In this document: positions 27,147 through 38,615 of the stretch, piece by piece
How positions within the stretch are numbered: position 1 is the first letter of the stretch
Layout of the letters: each line of letters starts with the position of its first letter
NCBI RefSeq assembly: GCF_021502675.1
Contig: NZ_JAKFHA010000028.1
Location: 1 to 64,000, forward strand
DNA length: 64,000 nucleotides
Direction: 5' to 3'
DNA from: Yinghuangia soli
GTDB taxonomy: Bacteria > Actinomycetota > Actinomycetes > Streptomycetales > Streptomycetaceae
Notes under the pieces: generated by a model
The model's database searches: none
The model's input: only the letters and a program-made list of their open reading frames with translations
Told to the model about the DNA's origin: nothing
Position numbers and translations under genes: made by a program

Positions 27147-29264
27147 GTGGCCAGCACCGAATCCGCGGCCGCGCTCGACGCGGTCTCCGCCGCCGTCCCC
27201 GGGCCCCGCTCCGGTGACGACCCCGGCATCCCCACCCTGCGCCTGGGCCCCGCGCAACTGCCTGCCGTGCCGCCCGGGTTCGTGGGCCGCACCGACGAGC
27301 TGCGCACGCTGTACGGCTGGGTCACCGGGCCCGGTGCGGCGGTGCCCGTGCAAGGTGTCGCGGCGCGGGCCTCGCTGCTGCCGCCGGACCGCATCGTGGC
27401 GATCTCCGGGCCGACCGGGATCGGCCGCAGCAGCCTGGCCGTGACGCTCGCGCACCGGCTCGCCCCGCACTTCCCCGACGGCGTGCTGTACGCGCGGCTG
27501 ACCGGCCCGCGCGGCGAGACGACCGCACCTGCGGACGTCCTCGAATCGTTTCTGCATGCGCTCGGCGACCGCGAGCCGCCGGCCGGCGGCGAGGACCGCT
27601 CCCGGCGGTTCCGCGAACTCCTGGTCGACCGCCGGATACTGGTCCTCCTCGAAGACCTGACCGGCACGGCCCAGCTGCGGCCGTTACTGCCGGAGAGCCC
27701 CACCGCGCTGGTCGTGGTGACGACGGTCGGGCCGCTGACCGGGCTGGGCCGGGCCGCGGTGGTGCGGGCCTGCTCGCTGGACGTGCTGGAGCGCGAGGAC
27801 GCCGCCGAGCTGCTGGGCAGCCTCGCCGGGCACACCCGGGTGGCATGCGACCCGCGGGCCGCGGAAGAGCTGCTGTCGCTGTGCGATTACCACCCGGGCG
27901 CGCTCAAGCTCGCGGGCGCCTGGCTGCGCGCCCGCCCGCGCTATGCGCTCGCCGACGTCGGCCGCCGGCTGCGCGCCGAGCGGCTCCGGCTGCAGAGCAG
28001 TGTCGAGGACGGCGAACTGGCTTTGCGGGCCTGCTTCGCGCTCGTGCACCGCGAGCTGGTGCCGTCCGCGGCGCGGCTGCTGCGGCTGCTGGCGCTGGTG
28101 CCGGGCCGCGAGTTCGGCCCGGACGCGGCCGCCGCGCTGGCGGACTGCGGCCCGGACGCCGCGGCCCGCTCCCTCACCGAGCTGTGCGAACTGCACCTGC
28201 TCGAACCGGGCGGCGCCCCGGGCCGGTTCCGCTTCCACGAGCTGCTGCGCGGCTACGTCCAGGAGTGCCTGGACGCCGAGGAGCGCCCCGGCGAGCGCCG
28301 CACCGCCCGCGTCCGGCTCCTGGAGCGGTACGTACGCCTGGCGCGCGCCGCCGAGCACACGCTGGCCGGGCGCGGCGACCAGGTCCCGGCCGATGTGCGG
28401 TTCGAATCCCCCGCGCAGGCCCGCGCCTGGGTGCGCGAGGAGCGCCCCGAACTGCTGGCCGCCGCCCGGGTGGCGGCCGCCGCGGGCCTGGACGGGCCGA
28501 CCCGCCGCCTGGTCGCGGTGCTCACCCGGCTCCTCGACCGCCGCGCGCACTGGCGCGACGTCCGCGAGCTGCACGAACTGGCGCTGGCCACGGCACGCCG
28601 GCACGGCTCGGGCCGCCAGGAGGCCGTCGCCCTGCTCAACCTCGGCAACCTGCACGTGGCCCGCGCCGAGCTGGAGCAGGCGCTCGCCTGCTACCGGGCG
28701 GCCCTGGAGGTCTCCCGGTCGATCGCCGACCCCGCCGGCGAGGGCCGCGCGATGGTCAACCTGGGCAACGCGTACGCCGACCTCGGCGACCTCCAGCGCG
28801 CCGCGGACTGGTACGACCGGGCCCTGCTGCTGCGCCGCACCACCGGGGACGCGGACGGCCAGGCCCGCGTGCTGTCCCACCTGGGCCGCCTGCACGCCCG
28901 CATGGGCCGGTTCGAGCAGGCGCTGCGCGACCACCGGGCGGCGCTCGGGGTCCGGCGCCGCCTGGCCGACCCGGCCGAGGTCGGGCGGGTGCTGGCCGAC
29001 ATCGGCGCCTGCCTGGGCGACGCGGGCCGCACCCGCGAGGCGCTCACCGTCTACCGCGACGCCCTGGAGGCGTTCCGCGCCGCGGGCGACGAACGCCTCG
29101 AAGCCCTGGCCCTGCTCCGCACCGCGGACCTGATGGAGGACTCCGGCGACCTCCGCGAAGCCCGCGCCCGCCGCAGGCAGGCCCTGGCCCTGCTGGCCGA
29201 CATCCCCCAGGCCGACGCCGTCCGCCGCCTCCTCGACGACGAGTCCGCCCACCACGGCGGCTGA
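27147..29264 (+). CDS. AfsR/NB-ARC-like TPR protein with altered P-loop
   Basis: 705 residues. Residues about 40-270 resemble the NB-ARC ATPase part of AfsR/SARP proteins (LPAVPPGFVGRTDELRTL, then ISGPTGIGRSSLAVTLAHRL). The P-loop reads GPTGIGRSS, with Arg where Lys is expected, and the Walker B region ILVLLEDLTG has Glu-Asp in place of the usual Asp-Asp. A winged-helix-like part follows, then at least five TPR units from about residue 485 (EAVALLNLGNLHVARAELEQ and similar). There is no SARP DNA-binding domain at the N terminus. GTG 27147 has GAAGAGGGGG about 10 nt upstream. It is a likely signalling or scaffold protein; ATP hydrolysis is doubtful. Confidence 0.82.
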   Translation: MASTESAAALDAVSAAVPGPRSGDDPGIPTLRLGPAQLPAVPPGFVGRTDELRTLYGWVTGPGAAVPVQGVAARASLLPPDRIVAISGPTGIGRSSLAVTLAHRLAPHFPDGVLYARLTGPRGETTAPADVLESFLHALGDREPPAGGEDRSRRFRELLVDRRILVLLEDLTGTAQLRPLLPESPTALVVVTTVGPLTGLGRAAVVRACSLDVLEREDAAELLGSLAGHTRVACDPRAAEELLSLCDYHPGALKLAGAWLRARPRYALADVGRRLRAERLRLQSSVEDGELALRACFALVHRELVPSAARLLRLLALVPGREFGPDAAAALADCGPDAAARSLTELCELHLLEPGGAPGRFRFHELLRGYVQECLDAEERPGERRTARVRLLERYVRLARAAEHTLAGRGDQVPADVRFESPAQARAWVREERPELLAAARVAAAAGLDGPTRRLVAVLTRLLDRRAHWRDVRELHELALATARRHGSGRQEAVALLNLGNLHVARAELEQALACYRAALEVSRSIADPAGEGRAMVNLGNAYADLGDLQRAADWYDRALLLRRTTGDADGQARVLSHLGRLHARMGRFEQALRDHRAALGVRRRLADPAEVGRVLADIGACLGDAGRTREALTVYRDALEAFRAAGDERLEALALLRTADLMEDSGDLREARARRRQALALLADIPQADAVRRLLDDESAHHGG

Positions 29265-29336
29265 CCGCACCCGCCCGAGGGCAAGGCCGCCCGCTGCGGC
29301 GCCGACCGCATCCCGGACCCCCGTCCTGAGCCTTCC

Positions 29337-29391
29337 CGGTGCCGGTCCGGTGCCTGTCCCGTGCCTGTTCGGTGCCTGTTCGGTGCCTGCG
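29337..29391 (+). repeat. Five tandem copies of an 11-bp unit
   Basis: The unit CGGTGCCTGTT occurs as CGGTGCCGGTC, CGGTGCCTGTC, CCGTGCCTGTT, CGGTGCCTGTT and CGGTGCCTGCG, back to back. Eleven bases is about one DNA turn, so the copies face the same side of the helix. It lies 75-130 bp after the TPR gene and about 390 bp before the ald promoter. Confidence 0.85.
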
Positions 29392-29776
29392 CGACGATCC
29401 GGGCGCTCCCCGCTGCGGCCGGGGACCGCCCTCGCGGAATTTTCGGAGCGGGTGCGGCTCGTCCCGCTGCCGGTGGGGTCCTCCGGGCCGGCGTCGGCCG
29501 CCCCGGGGTCCGCTGTCCGTCCACGGGCCGCCCTGCGCGGTGCTGCGCTGCGTGCCTCGGCGGTCTTTCCGGTGCCTCTCTGACCTGCGGCGCAGCGTCT
29601 CCCGGGCGGTCGGCCGTCCGTATTTCCTCGCGCGCGTACGCGCGCCCGCGCGCGGTGGACCACCCGGCCGGGTGGACTGACGGAGCGGCCCGGCGGGTAC
29701 CCCTGGAATAGCGACCTCGGCGCCGTCAGCCTGGGAAAGTTAAACAACCTGCTGGGGTCACTGGCACTTTGTAAGG

Positions 29777-29805
29777 TTGGCAGGGCGTCAGGGCCGCATT
29801 AAGCT
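29777..29805 (+). promoter_or_regulatory. Sigma70/HrdB-type promoter of ald
   Basis: TTGGCA (29777-29782), 17-bp spacer, TAAGCT (29800-29805). The predicted start is about 29812, giving a leader near 90 nt. This is the clearest promoter in the window. The GTTAAACAAC motif (29738-29747) upstream could bind a regulator. Confidence 0.75.
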
Positions 29806-29902
29806 AGGTTTGCCTCGGAGTCGTGGCGGTGTGCCTCTGCCTGCCCACTGGTCTGTCCGACGGCGTCTTTCAACCCTCTTGTACGTAAGGACGTGGATCG
29901 CC

Positions 29903-31018
29903 GTGAAGGTCGGCATTCCCAGCGAGGTCAAGAACCACGAGTACCGCGTGGCCATCACGCCCGCCGGCGTGCACGAGCTCGTGCGCAACGGCCACGAAGT
30001 CTTCATCCAGAAGGACGCCGGCGTCGGCTCCTCGATCACCGACGAGGAGTACGTGGCCGCCGGTGCCACCATCCTCGACACCGCCGACGCGGTGTGGGAG
30101 ACCGGCGAGCTGATCCTGAAGGTCAAGGAGCCCATCGCCGAGGAGTACGGCCGGCTCCGCAAGGACCAGACCCTCTTCACCTACCTGCACCTGGCCGCCT
30201 CGCGCGAGTGCACCGACGCCCTGCTCGCCGCGGGCACCACGTCGATCGCGTACGAGACCGTCCAGCTCCCGACCGGCGCGCTGCCCCTCCTCGCGCCGAT
30301 GTCCGAGGTCGCAGGCCGGCTGGCCCCGCAGGTCGGCTCGTACCACCTGATGCGCCAGGGCGGCGGCCGCGGCACCCTCATGGGCGGCGTGTCCGGCGTG
30401 TACGCCGCGAAGGTCGTCGTCATCGGCGCCGGCGTCTCCGGCCTCAACTCGGCCGCGATCGCGCTCGGCATGCAGGCCGAGGTGCTGCTGCTCGACCGCA
30501 ACATCGAGACGCTGCGCCAGGCCGACCGCATCTACCAGGGCCACCTGCAGACGGTCACCTCGAACGCGTACGAGATCGAGCGCGCCGTGCTGGACGCCGA
30601 CCTCGTCATCGGCGCCGTGCTGGTGCCGGGCGCCAAGGCCCCGAAGCTCATCACCAACGAGCTCGTGTCGCGCATGAAGCCGGGCTCGGTGCTCGTCGAC
30701 ATCGCGATCGACCAGGGCGGCTGCTTCGAGGACTCGCGTCCGACCACGCACGACAACCCGGTCTACAAGGTCCACAACTCGATCTTCTACTGCGTCGCCA
30801 ACATGCCCGGCGCGGTGCCGCACACCTCCACCTTCGCGCTGACCAACGCGACGATGCCGTACATCGTCGCGCTCGCGAACAAGGGCTGGCGCAAGGCGTG
30901 CCAGGACGACGCGGCGCTCGCGCTCGGCCTCAGCACGCACGAGGGCGCGCTCACGAACGAGGCGGTCGCCGAGGCCCACGGGCTCGGCTTCGTCGAGACG
31001 GCGCAGCTGCTCGCCTGA
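29903..31018 (+). CDS. ald: Alanine dehydrogenase
   Basis: 371 residues. It interconverts L-alanine with pyruvate and ammonia using NAD. The N-terminal part has [20 protein letters not shown] and the substrate-binding [14 protein letters not shown], with TYLHLAAS supplying the active-site His. The NAD fold is [19 protein letters not shown] with DRN at the end of the second strand. Near the end, [20 protein letters not shown] is highly conserved. GTG 29903 has AAGGA 11 nt upstream. It is monocistronic: its own promoter and a strong terminator flank it. Ald is often induced by alanine or oxygen limitation through an Lrp-type regulator, but no such gene is present here. Confidence 0.95.
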   Translation: MKVGIPSEVKNHEYRVAITPAGVHELVRNGHEVFIQKDAGVGSSITDEEYVAAGATILDTADAVWETGELILKVKEPIAEEYGRLRKDQTLFTYLHLAASRECTDALLAAGTTSIAYETVQLPTGALPLLAPMSEVAGRLAPQVGSYHLMRQGGGRGTLMGGVSGVYAAKVVVIGAGVSGLNSAAIALGMQAEVLLLDRNIETLRQADRIYQGHLQTVTSNAYEIERAVLDADLVIGAVLVPGAKAPKLITNELVSRMKPGSVLVDIAIDQGGCFEDSRPTTHDNPVYKVHNSIFYCVANMPGAVPHTSTFALTNATMPYIVALANKGWRKACQDDAALALGLSTHEGALTNEAVAEAHGLGFVETAQLLA

Positions 31019-31123
31019 GCTCCGGCTCGCACGACCTGACCCGACCTCGACCTGACGGACCCCGGTCCGGCGCCGATGGCGCCGCCGGACCGGACCGCAG
31101 GTACCCGGTCGGCATCCGCATGG

Positions 31124-31155
31124 TGCCGGACCCCACAACGGCGTGGGGTCCGGCA
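31124..31155 (+). terminator. Terminator after ald
   Basis: A perfect 12-bp stem (31124-31135 with 31144-31155) with an 8-nt loop, followed by TTACGCGTTT. A second, weaker hairpin (31064-31072 with 31083-31091) precedes it. Confidence 0.8.
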
Positions 31156-31273
31156 TTACGCGTTTCCGGGGGCGGCGTTCGCCAGACTGGCCCGTTGACG
31201 CACCTCGGCCAGGACCCCGACGAGACCGCCCCCGACCCGGCAGGGGGGTGGGACCGCGGCCCGAAGACCGCGG

Positions 31274-32164
31274 ATGCGGGCGCGCGGGCACGCCGAGCCT
31301 GCCGGGCGGCAGACGGCTGCCGCGGACCAACGCGACCTGGGGCGATATCTGGCCGTTCTCGCGGCCGCGGGCCGCAGCGGTCCGGACGGCGTCTCCACCG
31401 CCGACGTGACCGCCTACGTGGGCTCGCTGCGCACCGGCGACGCGCACGGGCCCGCGCTGTCCGACGCGTCCGCGGCGCGCGCGGTGGTCGCGGTGCGCGG
31501 CTTCCACCGCTTCTGCCTGCGCGAAGGCCTGGTGGCGCGCGACGTGGCGCACGAAGTCCCGCCCCCGGCCCCGCCGATGCGGCTGCCCGAAGCCGTCCCG
31601 CTGGACCGCATCGAGGCCCTCCTGGCGGCCGCCGGGCTGCCCGACCCGCCGTTCGGGCCGCGGGACCGCGCGCTCCTGGAGGTCCTGTACGCCACCGGGG
31701 CGCGCATCTCCGAGGCGGTGGGTCTGGATATCGACGACGTGGACCTGACCGCTCGTACCGTGGTCCTGGCGGGCAAGGGCGGCAAACAGCGTGTGGTGCC
31801 GCTCGGTTCGTACGCCGCGGAGGCGGTCGAGACGTACCTCGTCCGCGGACGATCGGAACTGATCGGAACTGGTCGGGGCGGCCCTGCGCTGTTCCTCAAC
31901 GCGCGCGGCGGCCGGCCGACCCGGCAGAGTGGTTGGACGGTGCTGCGTTCCGCCGCGCAGCGTGCGGGACTCGAAGACGAGATGTCGCCGCACACGTTGC
32001 GGTACTCGTTCGCGACGCACCTGTTGGACGGCGGAGCAGATGTCCGAGTTGTCCAAGAACTGTTGGGACATGCGTCGGTGACGACCACTCAGGTCTACAC
32101 GCTGGTCACCATTGATCGACTTCGTGAGGTCTACGCAGCTTCCCACCCTCGGGCTCTTGACTGA
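31274..32164 (+). CDS. xerD: Tyrosine recombinase XerD
   Basis: 296 residues. The catalytic set is complete: Arg in YATGARISEAVGL, Lys in GKGGKQRVVPL, His and Arg in SPHTLRYSFATHLL, His in LLGHASVTTTQVYT, and the nucleophile Tyr in the same segment. With XerC it resolves chromosome dimers at dif; location with parA and scpAB fits. The N terminus is unusual: before QRDLGRYLAVLAAAG there are only about 20 residues, and the first helix that other XerD proteins have is not recognisable. An in-frame stop at 31196 blocks extension. The start at ATG 31274 has no good ribosome site, so the true start remains uncertain. Confidence 0.88.
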   Translation: MRARGHAEPAGRQTAAADQRDLGRYLAVLAAAGRSGPDGVSTADVTAYVGSLRTGDAHGPALSDASAARAVVAVRGFHRFCLREGLVARDVAHEVPPPAPPMRLPEAVPLDRIEALLAAAGLPDPPFGPRDRALLEVLYATGARISEAVGLDIDDVDLTARTVVLAGKGGKQRVVPLGSYAAEAVETYLVRGRSELIGTGRGGPALFLNARGGRPTRQSGWTVLRSAAQRAGLEDEMSPHTLRYSFATHLLDGGADVRVVQELLGHASVTTTQVYTLVTIDRLREVYAASHPRALD

Positions 32165-32199
32165 ACCGGTGCGATGTTGCATGGGTCGGGCGGTTCGCC

Positions 32200-32229
32200 T
32201 TGCTGCGACCATGCGACACGCCATAGAGT
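32200..32229 (+). promoter_or_regulatory. Probable parA promoter
   Basis: TTGCTG (32200-32205), 18-bp spacer, TAGAGT (32224-32229), in the 139-bp gap after xerD. The predicted leader is about 68 nt and carries the strong AAGGAGG site. Confidence 0.6.
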
Positions 32230-32303
32230 CGCGAACCGTCAGCAAGGATCGTCAGGCTGACGAAGCAAGAAATGGCCTGGTCGGCAAGGAGGTAAGACGA
32301 CTT

Positions 32304-33500
32304 GTGAATGAGTCGACATTTGCTCCCGGGGGTGCCCAGCCAGCGTCGGCCCAGGCCTCCCGTGGGTCGGTTCAGGGATCCGGGACGGGAATTCCGGCCC
32401 CGGGCTCTGCCGCGGAGCAGCAGGGGACGCGCGACGCCGCGCTCCCGTCGACGGCCGACCAAGCGGGTACCGCGGGTGGTGCAGGGGTCCCGGGCGGGAC
32501 CGAGACGGACGAGTACGCGTACGACATGTACTACTACGACGACGAACTCCGCTACGCCGAAGAGCTGCGCGGCGGTCCGTTCGATCCGGACGCCGACTAC
32601 GAGCCGGACCCGGAGTACGCCGCGACCCTCGCCCCCGACGCCGCCACGCAGCGCCGCGAGCGCGTCGGTCCGACCGGCCGTCCCCTCCCGTACTTCCCGG
32701 TGCCCGGGCCCGTCTCGGAGCACGGCCCCGCGAAGATCATCGCGATGTGCAACCAGAAGGGCGGCGTCGGCAAGACCACGTCGACCATCAACCTGGGTGC
32801 CGCACTCGCGGAATACGGCCGCCGCGTCCTGCTCGTGGACTTCGACCCGCAGGGCGCGCTCTCGGTGGGCCTCGGGGTGAACCCGATGGAGCTCGAACTC
32901 ACCGTCTACAACCTGCTGATGGAGTCGCACCTCAGCGCGGACGACGTCCTGCTGAAGACCATCATCCCGGGCATGGACCTGCTGCCCAGCAACATCGACC
33001 TGTCCGCGGCCGAGGTCCAGCTGGTCACCGAGGTGGCCCGCGAGACGACCCTGGCCCGCGCGATCCGGCCGCTGGTGCAGGACTACGACTACATCATCAT
33101 CGACTGCCAGCCCTCGCTGGGCCTGCTCACGGTCAACGCGCTCACCGCCGCGGACAGCGTCATCGTGCCGCTGGAGTGCGAGTTCTTCGCACTGCGCGGT
33201 GTCGCGCTGCTGACCGAGACCATCGAGAAGGTGCACGAGCGGCTCAACCCGAACCTGGTGCTCGACGGCATCCTGGCCACCATGTACGACGTGCGCACCG
33301 TGCACGGGCGCGAGGTGCTGGCCCGGGTCGTCGAGGCGTTCGGCGAACAGGTCTTCCACACCGTGATCGGACGCACCGTCCGGTTCCCGGAGACCACCGT
33401 CGCGGGTGAACCGATCACGACGTACGCGTCGAACTCCGTAGGGGCCGCCGCGTATCGCCAGCTTGCGAGGGAGGTGCTCGCACGGTGCCGCGCCGAGTGA
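32304..33500 (+). CDS. ParA-family (Soj-like) ATPase near scpAB
   Basis: 398 residues. Residues 1-140 are disordered, with Asp/Tyr-rich EYAYDMYYYDDELRYAEELR. The deviant Walker A is CNQKGGVGKTTSTINLG, with both Lys residues. Walker A' is LLVDFDPQG and Walker B is YIIIDCQPSLG. The C-terminal half is full length. GTG 32304 gives VNESTF, the usual opening in streptomycete homologues, with AAGGAGG 11 nt upstream. It is distinct from the oriC-linked parA of the parABS system. Its stop region overlaps the next gene by 16 nt and scpA lies about 1 kb downstream, suggesting a role in chromosome organisation with SMC. Confidence 0.9.
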   Translation: MNESTFAPGGAQPASAQASRGSVQGSGTGIPAPGSAAEQQGTRDAALPSTADQAGTAGGAGVPGGTETDEYAYDMYYYDDELRYAEELRGGPFDPDADYEPDPEYAATLAPDAATQRRERVGPTGRPLPYFPVPGPVSEHGPAKIIAMCNQKGGVGKTTSTINLGAALAEYGRRVLLVDFDPQGALSVGLGVNPMELELTVYNLLMESHLSADDVLLKTIIPGMDLLPSNIDLSAAEVQLVTEVARETTLARAIRPLVQDYDYIIIDCQPSLGLLTVNALTAADSVIVPLECEFFALRGVALLTETIEKVHERLNPNLVLDGILATMYDVRTVHGREVLARVVEAFGEQVFHTVIGRTVRFPETTVAGEPITTYASNSVGAAAYRQLAREVLARCRAE

Positions 33501-34105
33501 GCCTGCCGGGCGCCGACGAGTTGTTCCGGACCACCGGGGGAGCGTCGCTGACCACCCGTCAGGCGACCGAGGCCGCCGGTGCGTCCGGCGCACCCGGCGG
33601 CGCGGCCGCGGCAGCGGGCAGCGGGGCGGCCGGCAACGGGCACGCCCGCGCGGTCCCGGCGCCCTCCCCGGGCCAGGACCCCGAGCCCGAGCACTCCGGG
33701 GCGCACAACTCCGCAGCGGACCCGAGCGGTTCGGCGGACCAGCCGGGCGGCCGCCCGGCGGCCCACCAGGAGGCGCGTCCGGTCGAACAGCGCACGGTGC
33801 CGGCCCCGGCCCGCGAACCGGGGGCCCCGGCCGCCGCGCCGCGCGCCGTGGTGCCGCGCCGCAAGCAGCGCCGGCCCAGCGGCCGCGAACGGCACGACGA
33901 GAAGATCACCGTGTACGTCTCGGCCGAGGAGCTCATGGACCTCGAGCACGCGCGGCTCACGCTGCGCGGCGACTTCGGGCTCGCGGTGGACCGCGGCCGG
34001 ATAGTGCGCGAGGCCATCGCCGTGGTGCTGGCCGACCTGGAGGCGCGCGGCGAAGCGAGCATCCTGGTGCGGCGGTTGCGCGGCGGACCCGGACCGGGGC
34101 ACTGA
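33485..34105 (+). CDS. Small protein with ribbon-helix-helix-like C-terminal domain
   Basis: 206 residues. GTG 33485 has GGGAGG about 11 nt upstream and lies inside the end of the ParA gene, so the two are coupled. Residues 1-125 are Ala/Pro/Gly-rich and disordered, ending in a basic patch (RRKQRRPSGRERHD). Residues about 137-195 have a strand followed by two helices: EKITVYVSAEELMDLEHARL, then FGLAVDRGRIVREAIAVVLA. This is the pattern of RHH DNA-binding proteins such as ParG or CopG. ParA partners often carry such domains; a centromere-binding or ParA-stimulating role is inferred. Confidence 0.7.
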   Translation: MPRRVSLPGADELFRTTGGASLTTRQATEAAGASGAPGGAAAAAGSGAAGNGHARAVPAPSPGQDPEPEHSGAHNSAADPSGSADQPGGRPAAHQEARPVEQRTVPAPAREPGAPAAAPRAVVPRRKQRRPSGRERHDEKITVYVSAEELMDLEHARLTLRGDFGLAVDRGRIVREAIAVVLADLEARGEASILVRRLRGGPGPGH

Positions 34106-34477
34106 CCGGGCGGCTGATCGGATCATCTTCATCGGATGCGGTGCGCGGTGCGGACCTGGTGGCGACGTCGCGGAATGACGAAGACATGAAGTGACGAAGT
34201 GACCATGTGACGACGGCGGATCGCCGATGACCGGGGGCGGGAACGCGACCGGGCCGCAAGGCCCGGAAGTGGATCCGCCCCCGATCCGCGTCTCCGGGGC
34301 CGGGAGTTCGTCCCGGCGCCCGGCCCGCGCCGCCCGGACGCCCGGCCCGCACGGCCTCGCCGCGGTCCGCTCGGCACCGCCGGAACGTCCGCACCCTTGC
34401 GTCGATCAGCGGAAACCCGGCCCCGGCCCGGCGAGCCGACCCGACGGAACCGCCCCTGCCCAGCACGATGGAACCCG
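34106..34477. other. 372-bp gap before scpA
   Basis: No gene. It contains short GAAGTGAC-type direct repeats (34188-34210), the nested hairpin listed at 34232-34283, and presumably the scpA promoter, which was not identified. Confidence 0.5.
34232..34283 (+). terminator. Nested hairpin (probable terminator of the parA unit)
   Basis: Outer arms CGGGGGCGG (34232-34240) and CCGCCCCCG (34275-34283) pair perfectly. Between them CCGGGCC (34249-34255) pairs with GGCCCGG (34260-34266) around a GCAA tetraloop. No T run follows. Confidence 0.55.
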
Positions 34478-37127
<2,650 letters not shown>

Positions 37128-37128
<1 letters not shown>

Positions 37129-38495
37129 TGGCTGGCACAGGCAGGCAGGGCTCCGGCCGCGGCAACTACCGCGGCGCGGGCAACAACCGCGACGAGCGCT
37201 CCGGCGCACCGCGCGGCGAAAGCCGCGGAGGGGCGGCCGGGCGCGACGGCGGGAGCCGGGGTGCGGGCCAGGGGTCCGGCGGCTACGGCGAGCGTTCCGG
37301 CGGTCCGGGCGGCGGCGGTTACGGCGGCAGCCGGGGCGCGGGCCAAGGCTCCGGCGGCCGCGGCGGGTCCGGCGGCGGCTACGGCGAGCGTTCGGGCGGC
37401 TCGGGCAGTTCGGGTGGCGGTTACGGCGGCGGCCGAGGCGGTTCTTCCGGCGGCCGAGGCGGCGCGGGCGGCCAGGGCGGCGGCCGCGGTGGCTCCGGCG
37501 GCGGGTATGGCGAGCGTTCCGGCGGGTCCGGTGGCGGCTACGGCGGCGGCTCGGGCCGCTCCGGTGGCAGCGGCAGCGGCAGCGGTTCCGGCGGCGGTTC
37601 GCGCTCCGGCGGCAGCGCCGGGCGTCCGGGCTCCGGCGGCTACGGCTACGGCGGCACCGGGAACACCGGCGGCCGTCCGGCGCAGAACCGGCGTCCCGCG
37701 GGTGGCACGTCGCGCCCCGACCGGCGCCCGACGACCGTCCGCGAGGGCGAGCGCACCCCGCGCGAGGCGCAGGAAGGCGTGCGCCTGCAGAAGGTGATGG
37801 CCCAGGCCGGCATCGGCAGCCGCCGCGCGTGCGAAGAGCTCATCGAGATGGGCCGCGTCGAGGTCAACGGCAAGGTCGTGCGCGAGCAGGGCATGCGCGT
37901 CGACCCGGCACAGGTCGAGATCAAGGTCGACGGCCTGCGGATCCCGACGTCCAGCGGCGAGGTCTACATAGCGCTGAACAAGCCGGCCGGCGTCGTGTCG
38001 ACGATGTTCGACCCGGAGGGCCGCCCGACGCTGTCGGAGTACATCACCGACCACGAGCAGCGGCTGTTCCACGTCGGGCGCCTGGACACCGACACCGAGG
38101 GCCTGATCCTGCTCACCAACCACGGCGAGCTGTCGAACCGGCTGACCCACCCGCGCTACGAGGTGACCAAGACGTACCTCGCGCAGATCCAGGGCCCGAT
38201 CCCGCGCGACCTCGGCAAGCGCCTCAAGGAAGGCGTCGAGTTGGAGGACGGCCTGGCGCGCGCGGACAGCTTCCGCATCATCGACCAGCTCGGCAAGACC
38301 TACATGGTCGAGGTCGTGCTGCACGAGGGCCGCAAGCACATCGTCCGCCGCATGCTGGCTGAGCTCGGCTTCCCGGTCGAGCGCCTGGTCCGCACGAAGT
38401 TCGGCCCGATCCAACTGGGCGACCAGCGCCCGGGCCGCACCCGCCGCCTCTCGAACGAGGAGATCGGCCTCCTCTTCCGCGAGGTAGGCCTGTAG
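37128..38495 (+). CDS. rluB: Pseudouridine synthase RluB/RsuA family with Gly/Arg-rich extension
   Basis: 455 residues. Residues 1-215 are Gly, Ser, Arg and Tyr in repeats such as GSGGGYGERSGG. The S4 domain follows (VRLQKVMAQAGIGSRRACEE), then the RsuA catalytic domain with GRLDTDTEGLILLTNHGEL, where the first Asp is the catalytic nucleophile, and LHEGRKHIVRRMLAELG. It modifies uridine in 23S rRNA (position 2605 in E. coli RluB). The RGG-like extension could help RNA binding and echoes the repeat protein at the left end of the window. scpA-scpB-rluB order is conserved across Gram-positive bacteria. Confidence 0.92.
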
Positions 38496-38523
38496 GCGCT
38501 CGAATAGGTGTCCACTCCCACGG

Positions 38524-38615
38524 GTGAAGTGACGGTGATTCCCGGACATGGTCGACCGACGCGACGAAACTGACGGCGCCGAGGACAACCGGACGGAGGG
38601 GGTCATGAGTCTTGC
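38524..38615 (+). repeat. 92-bp near-identical leader, copy 1
   Basis: This segment and 39308-39399 differ at one base only. It spans the upstream region, the ribosome site and the first codons (MSLA) of the first Uma2 gene, then identity stops abruptly. The offset is 784 bp. Confidence 0.95.

Larger units (their letters stand above)
29265..29902. other. 638-bp gap upstream of ald
   Basis: No gene. It contains a five-copy 11-bp tandem repeat at 29337-29391, a segment with lower GC around 29735-29810, a GTTAAACAAC inverted motif at 29738-29747, and a good promoter for ald (29777-29805). The rest shows nothing recognisable. Confidence 0.6.

Noticed and set aside
31195-31409. TTG at 31195 and the frame at 31143 as alternative xerD starts
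   Set aside because: Both are in other frames from the catalytic domain and neither encodes a recognisable XerD N-terminal helix.
38548-38604. Upstream ATG giving the first Uma2 protein a 19-residue extension shared by both copies
   Set aside because: The near-identity also covers non-coding bases upstream, so it does not show protein-level constraint, and ATG 38605 has a much better ribosome site.
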